A stretch of 64,000 nt of DNA from contig NZ_JAATOM010000004.1 in the NCBI RefSeq assembly GCF_019207085.1, positions 524,498-588,497 of the forward strand, written 5' to 3'. A program made the position numbers and the translations under genes. Below the pieces are notes generated by a model. That model was not told the origin of the DNA, did no database searches, and was given only the letters and a program-made list of their open reading frames with translations. Source of the stretch: Variovorax sp. dw_308. GTDB lineage: Bacteria; Pseudomonadota; Gammaproteobacteria; Burkholderiales; Burkholderiaceae_C. Of the stretch, positions 44,723-53,286 are shown piece after piece (within the stretch, counting starts at the first letter, position 1; every line of letters begins with the position of its first letter).

Positions 44723-44765
44723 GTTTGGTCTCTTGTCTCTCATTGCTGGCGGGGCTGGCGTGGCG

Positions 44766-44809
44766 CGAACGAGCGTCGCCGTTGCAGTACGAACAAGCGT
44801 CGCCGTTGC
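44766..44809. repeat. Two direct 20-bp repeats, period 24
   Basis: CGAACGAGCGTCGCCGTTGC (44766-44785) recurs at 44790-44809 with one mismatch. It lies in the short divergent region between the DUF488 and crotonase genes. It could be a regulatory tandem site or a replication-slippage trace. Confidence 0.7.
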
Positions 44810-44868
44810 GACGCGACCCAAGCTTCACTACACAAGCGGGACGCATACTCGCGAAAAAGGAGCCACCC

Positions 44869-45696
44869 ATGAATGATCGTATCGAATGGACCCGCCACCC
44901 CGATGGCGTGGTCGAACTGCAACTGGTTCGCAGCGACAAGATGAATGCGCTCGACGCTGCGATGTTCGACGCATTGATCGAGGCCGGCGAAAGCTTGCGC
45001 GACGACCTCGCCCTGCGCGCCGTGGTCATCTCCGGCCGGGGCAAGGCCTTTTGCGCGGGGCTCGACATGCAGTCCTTCCAGCGCATGCAGAAAGCCGATG
45101 GCGCCGAAGTGCTCGGCGATGGCGCCGCCGGCGCGGATCTGGTGGCGCGCACGCACGGCATCGCCAACGCGGCGCAGCAGGTCGCCTGGGTGTGGCGCCA
45201 GGTGCCGGTGCCGGTGATCGCGGCGGTGCATGGCGTGGCCTTTGGCGGCGGCCTGCAGGTGGCGCTCGGGGCGGACGTGCGCATCGTTGCGCCGGACACC
45301 AAGATGTCGGTCATGGAGATCAAGTGGGGCCTGGTGCCTGACATGGCCGGCCTGGTGCTGATGCGCGAGTTGGCGCGCGCGGACGTGGTGCGCGAGCTCA
45401 CCTACACAGGCCGGATCTTCTCCGGCGAGGAGGCCTTGCGCATGGGCTTTGCCACGCGCCTGGCGGCCGACCCGCTGGCCGTAGCCCTGCAGATGGCGCA
45501 CGAGATCGCGGCGAAGAGCCCGCATGCGATCCGCGCCGGCAAGCGCTTGCTGAATGCGTCGACGCACCTGGACGATGCGTCATTGCTGCTGGCCGAGTCG
45601 GTCGAGCAGAAGGCGCTGATCGGCAGCGCGAACCAGGCCGAGGCGGTCAGGGCCAACATCGAGAAGCGGGCGCCACGCTTTGTCGAGCCGACCTGA
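44869..45696 (+). CDS. Enoyl-CoA hydratase/isomerase (crotonase) family protein
   Basis: The 275-residue protein has the crotonase oxyanion hole, ISGRGKAFCAGLDMQSF and VHGVAFGGGLQVALGADVRI, and the catalytic region SVMEIKWGLVPDM. The exact reaction (hydratase, isomerase or other) depends on residues not resolved here. AAGGAG lies 6 bases before ATG 44869. It stands alone between a DUF488 gene and the convergent nitroreductase gene. Confidence 0.9.
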   Translation: MNDRIEWTRHPDGVVELQLVRSDKMNALDAAMFDALIEAGESLRDDLALRAVVISGRGKAFCAGLDMQSFQRMQKADGAEVLGDGAAGADLVARTHGIANAAQQVAWVWRQVPVPVIAAVHGVAFGGGLQVALGADVRIVAPDTKMSVMEIKWGLVPDMAGLVLMRELARADVVRELTYTGRIFSGEEALRMGFATRLAADPLAVALQMAHEIAAKSPHAIRAGKRLLNASTHLDDASLLLAESVEQKALIGSANQAEAVRANIEKRAPRFVEPT

Positions 45697-45740
45697 GCGG
45701 ACGCGGGCGGCGGCCGGTCAAGCCGATTGCCGATTCAAAC

Positions 45741-46409
45741 CTAGACGCCGATAAAGCGCACGACTTCGTCGATGGGCGCGCGGTCGGTGACCAGCGCGTT
45801 GACGGGGTGCGAGGTGTCGGCCCAGCCGATCGACATGCCGGTGAACAGCATGCGTTCGGGCGGCAACTGCAGCGTGCGGCCGATGGTCTCGGGGTAGATC
45901 GCCCAGCATTCCTGCGGGCAGCTGTCGAGGCCTTCCTCGCGCAACAGCAGCATCACGGTCTGCAGGTACATGCCGCAGTCCGACCACTGTGGCGGACCCA
46001 TGCGGCGGTCGATCGAGCAGAACAGCGCCATCGGCGCACCGAAGAAGGCGAAGTTGTTGGCGAACCAGCGCAGGCGTGCGGCCTTGTCTTCGCGCGGGAT
46101 GCCAAGGCGCGCGTACATCGCCTCGCCGACCTGGAAGCGGCGGTCGCGCCACGGCGAGACCAGCGACGGCGGGTACACGTCGTAGGCAGGTGATTCCTGC
46201 ACCTGATTGCGCAGGTTCCGTTGCATCTCGGCCTTGAGCGCGGCGAGCGGTTCGCCGGCCATCACGTCGATGTGCCAGGGCTGCAGGTTGCCGCCGGAGG
46301 GCGCGCGCGCGGCCAGCGAGAGCACCTTGCGGATGGTTTCCGGCGGCACGGGGTCGGGCAGGAAGGAGCGGATGGAACGGCGCGAGGTGACAGCTTCGTG
46401 GACATGCAT
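45741..46409 (-). CDS. Nitroreductase-family protein
   Basis: The 222-residue flavoprotein has the FMN-binding start TSRRSIRSFLPDPVPPE, ARAPSGGNLQPWH in the second helix, and LDSCPQECWAIYPETIG followed by GMSIGWAD near the end. These are typical of NAD(P)H-dependent FMN nitroreductases. ATG 46409 opens the domain directly; a 26-codon extension is not needed. It may act on quinones, nitroaromatics or other electron acceptors. It converges on the crotonase gene 44 bp away. Confidence 0.9.
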   Translation of the reverse strand: MHVHEAVTSRRSIRSFLPDPVPPETIRKVLSLAARAPSGGNLQPWHIDVMAGEPLAALKAEMQRNLRNQVQESPAYDVYPPSLVSPWRDRRFQVGEAMYARLGIPREDKAARLRWFANNFAFFGAPMALFCSIDRRMGPPQWSDCGMYLQTVMLLLREEGLDSCPQECWAIYPETIGRTLQLPPERMLFTGMSIGWADTSHPVNALVTDRAPIDEVVRFIGV

Positions 46410-46549
46410 GGTGCGGTTGATTCTGGCCGATGTGGAATCGGCCGGCTCGCGCTCGCAGGGCCTTCGAAAAGCGCGACGGGTGTGCACCTTGTCACCACCG
46501 CTGCATCCAGTTATTTCGAAGTGACCCGATCGTGCAGCAGACTTGGGGG

Positions 46550-46774
46550 ATGTCCTTCCGATTGCTCCAGCGGCTCATGCAAGCCCAGCTCCCGATCTAC
46601 CTGAACACGGGGGAGGACATCGACAAGTTGCGCGTGCTGATGCTGGCGGGATTGGTCAAGGGCGAGATCGAGGCGCCCGTTCGGACCCTGTCGGGCCACA
46701 CGCAGCCGCCCGCGGCGGTCTACGAGATCACGCCGATCGGGCGCGTCATGGCAAGCAAGTTTCCGGTGCGCTAG
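46550..46774 (+). CDS. Small conserved-looking protein, possible wHTH
   Basis: The 74-residue frame (MSFRLLQRLMQAQLPIYLN and AVYEITPIGRVMA) has the look of a small winged-helix unit: a helix-rich N-terminus and a beta-wing ending in a TPIGR turn. ATG 46550 is chosen over upstream codons because the N-terminal part upstream lacks structure. No family was recognised with certainty. Confidence 0.55.
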   Translation: MSFRLLQRLMQAQLPIYLNTGEDIDKLRVLMLAGLVKGEIEAPVRTLSGHTQPPAAVYEITPIGRVMASKFPVR

Positions 46775-46916
46775 AACGGCGCCGTCGTTTCGTCGGGAAA
46801 GCGAACGCAGACGCGCGTTTTCGTAGGAATTCGCCCACACCAAGAATCGAACAACCGCCTTTGAATGCGACGTTTGCGCGCACTAACGTCCTCGCACCCT
46901 ACAAGACGGAGACGAT

Positions 46917-47198
46917 GTGATGACCGAGGCGATCTACTGTTTCGACACGGCGGCGGTGAAGTTCGCGATCTATCCGGAGGGCGGCGACGGGCCGCGCATC
47001 ATCGCGGCGATCGGCGAAGACCCGCTGCGCCATCACTTCGGCGCGACCGGTGGCGGCGACTCGCTGGTCGATGCCTTCGTGAGCCACGCGCCGGAGATCC
47101 AGAGCAGGGCGCTCAAACGCTACCGCGCCGAGCCGCGCAAGCCGGTGCTGCTGTCCAGCGAGGACTTCGAGTTCGCCGAGCAGATCAGGCTGTCGTAG
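46917..47198 (+). CDS. DUF1488-like small protein
   Basis: The 93-residue protein resembles DUF1488: AVKFAIYPEGGDGPRIIAAI, then HHFGATGGGDSLVDAFVSH and VLLSSEDFEF at the end. GAGAC lies before the start; Met2 (46920) is an alternative. Function is unknown in the family. It is isolated and lies just before the convergent kinase gene. Confidence 0.7.
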   Translation: MMTEAIYCFDTAAVKFAIYPEGGDGPRIIAAIGEDPLRHHFGATGGGDSLVDAFVSHAPEIQSRALKRYRAEPRKPVLLSSEDFEFAEQIRLS

Positions 47199-47204
47199 TC
47201 ATAG

Positions 47205-49199
47205 TCATAGCGCGCCCGGCACCGTGTTCTGCGGCAGCCGGCCAAGTACCCGCTGGATCTGCCACAGCAACTTGAGCGGCTGCAGCGGCTTGGCGCAGTG
47301 GGCGTCGAAGCCGGCCTCCAGTGCCTGGTGCTGGTCCCGGTCGCGCGCGAATGCGGTCAGGGCGATGGCCTGCATGTGGTGGCCGCTGGCCTGCTCGCGC
47401 TTGCGGATCTCTCGGATCAGCGTGTAGCCGTCCTTGCCGGGCATGCCGATGTCGCTGATCAGCACGTCGGGCTTCAGGGTCTCGAGCAATTCCAGCGCTG
47501 CATCGCAACTGTGGGCGGTTGCCACCTGGCCGCCGCGATCCGACAGGATCATCTCTAGCATCGCGTTGGACTCTGTGTCGTCATCGACGATCAGCAGGTT
47601 GACACCGTGCAGCGAGGCCATCTCGGCGGGCTGCGCATCGGTCGACGTTTCCTCGCCGCCGGCCACGCCGACCAGGGCCGTCGCCGAGACCGGCAGCCAG
47701 ACGCGGAAGGTCGTGCCCTGGTCGGGGCCGGCGCTTTCGACGCTCACGCTGCCGCCGTGCGCTTCGACCAGTTGCTTGACGATGGCCAGACCCAGGCCGA
47801 GGCCGCCGCGCTGCCGGTTGCTGGAGGCGTCCCCTTGCGCAAACCGGTCGAACACCATCGGCAAGAAGCGGGCCTCGATGCCTTGTCCCTCGTCCGAGAC
47901 GTAGAGCGTCACGCCTTCCTCGGACTCCGTCAGGCCGACCGTGATGCCGCCGCCGCGGGGTGAGAACTTGATGGCATTGCTGATCAGGTTCCAGAGGATC
48001 TGCTGCAGCCTTGCCTGGTCCGCAAGGATCGGCCGGTACGGCGGCGCGAGCTGCAGGTTCAGCACGTGCGCGCTCTCGTCGATGGCGGGGCGCATGGCCT
48101 CGATCACGTTGGCGACGACCTCCGACGGGTCGACCGACTCGAAGATGAGCGGCAGCTTGCCCAGGTTGAGGCGCGACATGTCGAGCAGGTCGGTGATGAG
48201 CTTGGCCTGGATGCGGCCGTTGCTTTCGATGGCGCGCAGGCCGCGCAGGATTTCCTCGCTGGCACCGCGCTTCTGCAGCAGGTGCGCCCAGCCCATGATC
48301 ACGTTGAGCGGTGCGCGCAATTCATGCGAAAGCACCGCGATGAGGTCGTCCTTCATGCGGCTGATCTGCTCGGCCTCGCCGCGCGCCGCACGTTCACGGT
48401 CGAGCAACTGCCTGCGTTGCTCTTCCAGCATCACGCGCTCGGAGATGTCGATGGCCACCGCCATGTTGACCTTGCGCTCGATGTGCGGGGACACGCTCCA
48501 CTCCAGATGCACCAGGCTGCCGTCGGGCCGCAACGCCGGAAACTCGCGGCGCTGCGGCATTTCACTGGTGCCGCGCATGTATTCGTCGACGCTCGACGCC
48601 AGCTCGGGCGGAACGAACTCCCCCAGCGCACGGCCGTTGACCTCGTCCGCGCTGCGCCCGAGCAGTGTCAGCAGGGCGGCGTTGGCGTCGAGCAGGCGAC
48701 CTTCCTCGTCGAGCAGCCCGATGCCGGTGAGCGTGTGGGAATAGATGGCGCGGAACTTGGTTTCGCTGCGGCGCATGGCTTCTTCCGCGACGCGCGCGCG
48801 CACCAGCGCCTGCACGGTCGCGACCAGCACCGCCGGTTCCACCGGGCGGGTGAGGTAGGCATCGGCCCCGGAGTCCAGGCCGCGCACCTTGTCTTCGTCG
48901 GTCACGTAGGCGGCCGTGAGGTGCAGCACCGGCAGGCGGTTGGTTTCCGGCCGCGAGCGCAGGCGGCGGCACAGCTCGAAGCCGTCGATGTCGGGCAGGT
49001 GCACGTCCAGCACCAGGGCCGAGACGCCGTCGTCGGCCAGCCGCAGACCCTCGACGCCGCTGGCTGCTTCGCGTGTGCGGAAGCCGGCGTTGCGCAGGGT
49101 GCGCGCCGTCGCGTAGCGGCTGGCCGGGTCGTCGTCAACGATCAGCAGTTCGTGCAGCGACCGGTCGATCGGCCGGAATTCGGGGGTGTGCTCGCTCAT
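47205..49199 (-). CDS. Hybrid sensor histidine kinase, REC-PAS-HK-REC
   Basis: The 664-residue protein begins with a receiver (LLIVDDDPASR, VLDVHLPDID as phospho-Asp). A PAS domain (IYSHTLTGIGLLDEEGR), HisKA (VLSHELRAPLNVIMG) and HATPase (WNLISNAIKFSPRGG, VSDEGQGIEA, GLGLGLAIVKQ) follow. A second receiver closes it (LLIVDDDTESNAMLEMI, LISDIGMPGKDGYT). ATG 49199 overlaps the stop of the kinase gene by four bases (ATGA). With receivers at both ends it can receive and pass on phosphate. It is the last gene of the Rsb stress operon. Confidence 0.92.
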   Translation of the reverse strand: MSEHTPEFRPIDRSLHELLIVDDDPASRYATARTLRNAGFRTREAASGVEGLRLADDGVSALVLDVHLPDIDGFELCRRLRSRPETNRLPVLHLTAAYVTDEDKVRGLDSGADAYLTRPVEPAVLVATVQALVRARVAEEAMRRSETKFRAIYSHTLTGIGLLDEEGRLLDANAALLTLLGRSADEVNGRALGEFVPPELASSVDEYMRGTSEMPQRREFPALRPDGSLVHLEWSVSPHIERKVNMAVAIDISERVMLEEQRRQLLDRERAARGEAEQISRMKDDLIAVLSHELRAPLNVIMGWAHLLQKRGASEEILRGLRAIESNGRIQAKLITDLLDMSRLNLGKLPLIFESVDPSEVVANVIEAMRPAIDESAHVLNLQLAPPYRPILADQARLQQILWNLISNAIKFSPRGGGITVGLTESEEGVTLYVSDEGQGIEARFLPMVFDRFAQGDASSNRQRGGLGLGLAIVKQLVEAHGGSVSVESAGPDQGTTFRVWLPVSATALVGVAGGEETSTDAQPAEMASLHGVNLLIVDDDTESNAMLEMILSDRGGQVATAHSCDAALELLETLKPDVLISDIGMPGKDGYTLIREIRKREQASGHHMQAIALTAFARDRDQHQALEAGFDAHCAKPLQPLKLLWQIQRVLGRLPQNTVPGAL

Positions 49200-50086
49200 G
49201 GCGGGTTTCCGTTCCCCGGCGAAGCCCCATCGATCTGAGGAAGTCGATGCGGCAGTGTGACGAAAAACGTGGAGCCCTGTCCGACCTCGCTGCGCACGCC
49301 GACACTGCCGCCCAGCAGTTGCGCGAGTCGCTTGCTCAGCGAGAGGCCGAGCCCGGTGCCGCGCAGTCGCTTCTGCACCGGCGAGTCGATCTGCGCGTAG
49401 TCGTTGAAGATCTCCGACTGGTACTGCGGCGAGATGCCGATGCCCGTGTCCGCCACCGAGAAGGTCACGCGCTCGTCCGCCTCCATCGCGGCGGACACCC
49501 GGACTTCGCCGGCGGCGGTGAACTTCAGCGCGTTGGAGATGAAGTTGCGCAGGATCTGCGACAGCTTCTTGTCGTCGGTGAACAGCGCGACGGACTGCTG
49601 CGGCTCCTCGAAGATCAATGTGACATCGGGGTTGGTGAGCACGGGCTTGAACATGCCGCGCAGTGCGGAGAACAGGTCGAGCATGTCGAACCATTCGGGC
49701 GAGATGTCGATGCGGCCAGCCTCGACCTTGGCCAGGTCGAGCAGGTCGTCGACCATGTCCGAGAACTCGGTGGCCGTCGCCCGTATGAACTCCACCTGCT
49801 TGCGCTGCTCCGCTGTCAGCGGCCCGTCGACCTCGTCCAGCAGGAGGCGCGCGAGGCTTCGGAAGGTGGATAGCGGCGTGCGGAATTCATGGCTCATGTA
49901 CGCGAGGAACCGGCTCTTGAGTTCGGTCGCCTGGCGCAGTTGCTGGGCCTGCGTGTCGAGCTCGGCATAGAGCGCGAGCACGCCGCGGTTGGTTTCGTCG
50001 AGCTCGCCTTGCAGCGCCTCGATCTGTTGCGCCTGGTCGGCCGCGAGGGCTGCGAGCCCGGCATCGGGAAGCGGCGTTTCGTGCAT
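49196..50086 (-). CDS. Sensor histidine kinase
   Basis: The 296-residue protein has a short coiled coil (residues about 15-50), HisKA (YMSHEFRTPLSTFRSLARLL) and HATPase_c (RNFISNALKFTAAGEV, VADTGIGISPQY, LRGTGLGLSLSKRL). It has no membrane helix and thus is a cytoplasmic kinase without its own sensor domain. ATG 50086 shares a base with the phosphatase stop (TGATG); GTG 50089 is an alternative. It is translationally coupled to the Rsb-type genes and the hybrid kinase. Confidence 0.9.
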   Translation of the reverse strand: MHETPLPDAGLAALAADQAQQIEALQGELDETNRGVLALYAELDTQAQQLRQATELKSRFLAYMSHEFRTPLSTFRSLARLLLDEVDGPLTAEQRKQVEFIRATATEFSDMVDDLLDLAKVEAGRIDISPEWFDMLDLFSALRGMFKPVLTNPDVTLIFEEPQQSVALFTDDKKLSQILRNFISNALKFTAAGEVRVSAAMEADERVTFSVADTGIGISPQYQSEIFNDYAQIDSPVQKRLRGTGLGLSLSKRLAQLLGGSVGVRSEVGQGSTFFVTLPHRLPQIDGASPGNGNPP

Positions 50087-51120
50087 CACGGAGCAGGCCC
50101 CCGCGCCTGTGCGCGCTTGATCACCACGACGGTCGCGTCATCGCGGCCGCGCAGGCCGCTGCGCAGGAGCCAGCCTGCGATCAGCGTGGGATCCTGCTGG
50201 AGGATGCCGAGGGCGCCATCGATGTTCCAGCGCGAGTTGATGCCGTCGGAATGCAGGACGACCATCGCATGCTCGGGCCACGGATAGCTGGTGTCGGCGA
50301 GCTTGCGGATCTGCACGCCCAGCGTGCCGTGCTGCGACATCAGCGTGCGGTCGTCCACGCCGGAGAGGAGGCGCCCGGCGATGTTGCCGGCGCCCGCGAA
50401 CACCAGCGAATGGGCCGCCGCATCGAGCTCGACGACAGCCACCGCGGCGCCGCGGGTCGAGCGCATCAGCGCATGTGCGCGTTCCAGCACGGCATGCGGC
50501 GCCCCGACCGCCGTCGCAAAGACCTGGATGGCGGCCTGCGAGGCCTCGGCCGCCAGCGGGCCGTGGCCGAGCCCGTCGGCCACCATGACCCGCGCCTTGC
50601 TGCCGTTCATGCGCACGTCCCAACTGTCCCCGCAAACCGTCTCGCCCGGCGCCGACAGGCGGATGCCGCCGACGCTGAAGGCCTGGCCATGGGCGAGGAC
50701 GCCGGGCGCGGGCTTCGCATGGATGCGCGCCACGATGACAGTGCCGTTGCCGGGCACCGAGAAGAGGTGGGCTTCGCTCGCCAGCCTGCGCACCGCGCCC
50801 AGGCCGGTGCCGGGACTGCCCTGGGTCGAATGGCCGTCGACGAGCGATTGCCGCAGGTCGGCAATGCCGGGGCCCTGGTCCAGCGACAGGACCTCGAGCG
50901 TCCCGCCCGCAGCGCCCGGGATGCAGCCGAGCAGCAGCATGCCGTCCCTGGCATGCTTGGCGAGGTTGGTGCCCAACTCGGTCACCACCAGTGCCGCGCG
51001 GCCGCTGGCCAGTTCGTCGAAGCCCATCTCGTGCGTCAGCCGGGCTGCGGCGCGGCGTGCCTCGCCCACCTGGGTGGGCTCGATCACCGGCATGGCCAGG
51101 TGTGGCCCCATGGCTTTCAT
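50086..51120 (-). CDS. RsbW-like ATPase fused to a PP2C/SpoIIE phosphatase (RsbX-like)
   Basis: The 344-residue protein joins two Rsb modules. The N-terminal half (about 1-140) is an HATPase_c_2 with ELGTNLAKHARDG (N-box) and QGSPGTGLGAVRRLAS (G2-like). The C-terminal half is PP2C with CGDSWDVRM, MVADGLGHGPLAAEAS, LHSDGINSR and GRDDATVVVI carrying the metal Asp residues. ATG 51120 overlaps the rsbT stop by four bases. RsbX in Bacillus dephosphorylates RsbR/RsbS; the ATPase part may be a partner-binding or kinase domain. Confidence 0.85.
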   Translation of the reverse strand: MKAMGPHLAMPVIEPTQVGEARRAAARLTHEMGFDELASGRAALVVTELGTNLAKHARDGMLLLGCIPGAAGGTLEVLSLDQGPGIADLRQSLVDGHSTQGSPGTGLGAVRRLASEAHLFSVPGNGTVIVARIHAKPAPGVLAHGQAFSVGGIRLSAPGETVCGDSWDVRMNGSKARVMVADGLGHGPLAAEASQAAIQVFATAVGAPHAVLERAHALMRSTRGAAVAVVELDAAAHSLVFAGAGNIAGRLLSGVDDRTLMSQHGTLGVQIRKLADTSYPWPEHAMVVLHSDGINSRWNIDGALGILQQDPTLIAGWLLRSGLRGRDDATVVVIKRAQARGPAP

Positions 51121-51521
51121 TTCCATCGCGTGATGGTCACGCAGGTGCCCTCGCCGGGCACGCTCCGCAAATCAAATTCATTGACCAGCCGGCGGCTGCC
51201 CGAGAGGCCGACGCCCAGGCCCTTGCCCGAGGTCCAGCCGTCGGTCAGGGCCAAGTCCACGTCGGGAATGCCGGGGCCCTTGTCTTCGAAAGCGAGGCGC
51301 AGGCCGGCGCGAACGCCGTTGGCGACGATGCTCCAGCGCATCTCGCCGCCGCCGCCGTACACCACCGTGTTGCGCGAGAGTTCGCTCGCCGCGGTGATCA
51401 TCTTGGTCTGGTCGACCAGCGAGAACTTGAGCTCCTGGGTGAGCTTGCGCACGGTCTGCCGGCTCATGACGATGTCGTGCTCCGTGCGCAGGGGCATCGC
51501 GCCGTCAGTCGGCAAGGTCAT
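51117..51521 (-). CDS. RsbT-like serine/threonine kinase
   Basis: The 134 residues match RsbT: ASELSRNTVVYGGGGEM (N-box), LAFEDKGPGIPDVDLAL (G1), GKGLGVGLSGSRRLVNEF (G2). RsbT leaves the stressosome after phosphorylating RsbS and RsbR and then activates its target. It overlaps both neighbours: the rsbS-like gene by 17 bases upstream and the phosphatase gene downstream. Confidence 0.88.
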   Translation of the reverse strand: MTLPTDGAMPLRTEHDIVMSRQTVRKLTQELKFSLVDQTKMITAASELSRNTVVYGGGGEMRWSIVANGVRAGLRLAFEDKGPGIPDVDLALTDGWTSGKGLGVGLSGSRRLVNEFDLRSVPGEGTCVTITRWK

Positions 51522-51885
51522 GGCCGCCTTCCCCGTCGCGCAGGCGAAGCATGGCCATTCCGCGCTCCACGTTCAGCGCGGTGCGCACGCCCTCGAGCGA
51601 CAGCCCGAGTTCGACCAGCGTGATGGCCACGGCGGGTTGCATGCCGACGACCACCGTGGTGGCGTCCAGCACGCGCGCAATGCCCGAGATGCTCGCCAGC
51701 ATGCGGCCGATGAAGGAGTCGACGATTTCCAGCGCCGAGATGTCGATGAGCACGCCGGTCGCGCCGGTGGCCTCGATCGTGGTCGACAGGTCGTCCTGCA
51801 GTCTCATCGCCACCTGGTCTTGCAGGTCGACCTGGATGGTGACGAGCAGGCACTTGCCCATCTTCAGAATGGGAATGCGTTCCAT
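51505..51885 (-). CDS. RsbS-like STAS antagonist
   Basis: The 126-residue STAS protein keeps the RsbS phosphorylation motif DISALEIVDSFIGR, with Ser in VDSFIGR at the position of Ser59 of Bacillus RsbS. RsbS binds RsbR in the stressosome and holds RsbT inactive. It lies 12 bp behind the rsbR-like gene and overlaps rsbT. Confidence 0.88.
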   Translation of the reverse strand: MERIPILKMGKCLLVTIQVDLQDQVAMRLQDDLSTTIEATGATGVLIDISALEIVDSFIGRMLASISGIARVLDATTVVVGMQPAVAITLVELGLSLEGVRTALNVERGMAMLRLRDGEGGHDLAD

Positions 51886-51897
51886 GGGGTGCCTCGC

Positions 51898-52752
51898 TCA
51901 GGCCTTGGTGCGGGTCGCGACGTAGCCGAGCTTCTTCAGGGCCAGCAGCAAGGCGTCTGCCAGCGATGCCTTGGTGACGATGCCCTGCAGGTCGATGCCC
52001 AGGTGGACGATGGTCTGCGCGATCTGCGGCCGGATGCCGCTGATGATGCAGTCGGCGCCCATGAGGCGGATTGCCGTCACCGTCTTGAGCAGATGCTGCG
52101 CGACCAGCGTGTCGACGGTCGGCACGCCGGTGATGTCGATGATGGCGATCTCGGAGCCGGTCTCGACGATGCGCTGGAGCAGCGATTCCATGACCAGCTG
52201 GGTCCGGTTGCTGTCCAGCGTGCCGATCATGGGTACGGCCAGCACGCCTTCCCACAGCTTGACGACCGGCGTCGACAGTTCTAGCAGCTCTTCCTGCTGG
52301 CGCCGGATGATGTCTTCGCGCGTGGCCTGATAGGTGGTGACCGTCCACTGCGCCATGTGGTCGAGGAGGGTCGAGACTGCCAAGATCGCGTCGAACAACT
52401 GCTTGGGCTCCTTGCCGAGCCGCTCTTGCAGCGCGCTGAACAAAGGCTTCTTCAGCGCGAGCACGAAGTGGCTGGTCTCGCCCGCCGTGGCGCCTTGCGC
52501 GGCGCGCGACTGGGACAGCGTCTCCAATGCCGCGCGCAGGGACGCCCAGGCGGCCTGGTCCAGGCGCGCCGGGTCGGCGCCGGAGCGCAGCCCCGAGCGC
52601 AGCCCGTTCATCAGGCCTTGCGCCTCGCCCGTGGCATTGGCTGCATTGGCGCCCATCGGCGACGAGGCGGCCACGTCATCGAGCCATTGGCGGGTGATGT
52701 CGCTGTGCAAGTCGGTGAGAAGCGCGTCGATCGCGGCGTTGTCAGGGGTCAT
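51898..52752 (-). CDS. RsbR-like stressosome scaffold (RsbRD_N-STAS)
   Basis: The 284-residue protein has an N-terminal helical RsbRD_N-like domain (about 1-150) and a C-terminal STAS domain (about 165-280) with GTLDSNRTQ and IIDITGVPTVDT, the area of the RsbR phospho-Thr sites. RsbR paralogues form the stressosome shell with RsbS and set the signal. ATG 52752 starts the operon RsbR-RsbS-RsbT-phosphatase-kinase-kinase. The longer frame upstream runs through the divergent promoter and is not used. Confidence 0.88.
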   Translation of the reverse strand: MTPDNAAIDALLTDLHSDITRQWLDDVAASSPMGANAANATGEAQGLMNGLRSGLRSGADPARLDQAAWASLRAALETLSQSRAAQGATAGETSHFVLALKKPLFSALQERLGKEPKQLFDAILAVSTLLDHMAQWTVTTYQATREDIIRRQQEELLELSTPVVKLWEGVLAVPMIGTLDSNRTQLVMESLLQRIVETGSEIAIIDITGVPTVDTLVAQHLLKTVTAIRLMGADCIISGIRPQIAQTIVHLGIDLQGIVTKASLADALLLALKKLGYVATRTKA

Positions 52753-53286
52753 CGGATTCTTCGGTGAAGTGTTGGAGACAAGTGGCGACCCTCCTTGGGC
52801 ATTGCTTTTCAAGTGTGACAGATAGTCAACCTCGAACCCATGCAAAGTGCCTGCAGGCGCCTTTGACGCGCATTTTTCCTTGTCGTCGGCGGCGTGTTGT
52901 CCCACAAGGGCGGGAAGGCTTGGCAACACGCTTGCGTTCGCCGGCCTGCCACTTCCTGCAGCGGCGCATGGGCGGGGAGCGACGAGAAGGAGCGAATTTC
53001 TCCTACAAGGGGTGAATGTGACCGCGTGCAACATCCCCCCGGGCGAGGCGTGCGTGCCGCGAGGGGATTGCGCATCTGAACTGGCCAACGGCGCTGTGAA
53101 GGTTGTGGGAGTCAACCTGAAATATCGGCGCCGGGAGAGCGGAATACCGGGTTTTTGGGCCTCGTCGTCGAGGCCCAGCCGGTGTTTCCATGGGATGAGG
53201 GCAACACAGTTCGGCGTCATGCCAGCCTCTGGCCTGCGAGTTCGCAGGCGCGAACCTGTATTGCTCCATCGACTGAAAGATCGAAC
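52753..53286. other. Divergent intergenic region of the stressosome and giant-kinase genes
   Basis: About 530 bases separate the rsbR-like gene from the giant-kinase gene and must hold both promoters. A perfect hairpin lies at 53157-53176. Open frames here are unsupported shadows. No sigma-factor or anti-sigma gene was found. Confidence 0.5.
53157..53176 (+). promoter_or_regulatory. Perfect hairpin upstream of the giant kinase gene
   Basis: GGGCCTCG-TCGT-CGAGGCCC is a perfect 8-bp stem, with TTTTT directly before it on the same strand. The T-run is on the wrong side for a terminator. It lies about 110 bases before the kinase start, so it may be a leader structure or operator. Confidence 0.4.

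Noticed and set aside
53157..53176. Hairpin as a rho-independent terminator of either strand
   Set aside because: The T-run precedes the stem on the plus strand, which gives an A-run after the stem on the minus strand; neither fits a terminator.
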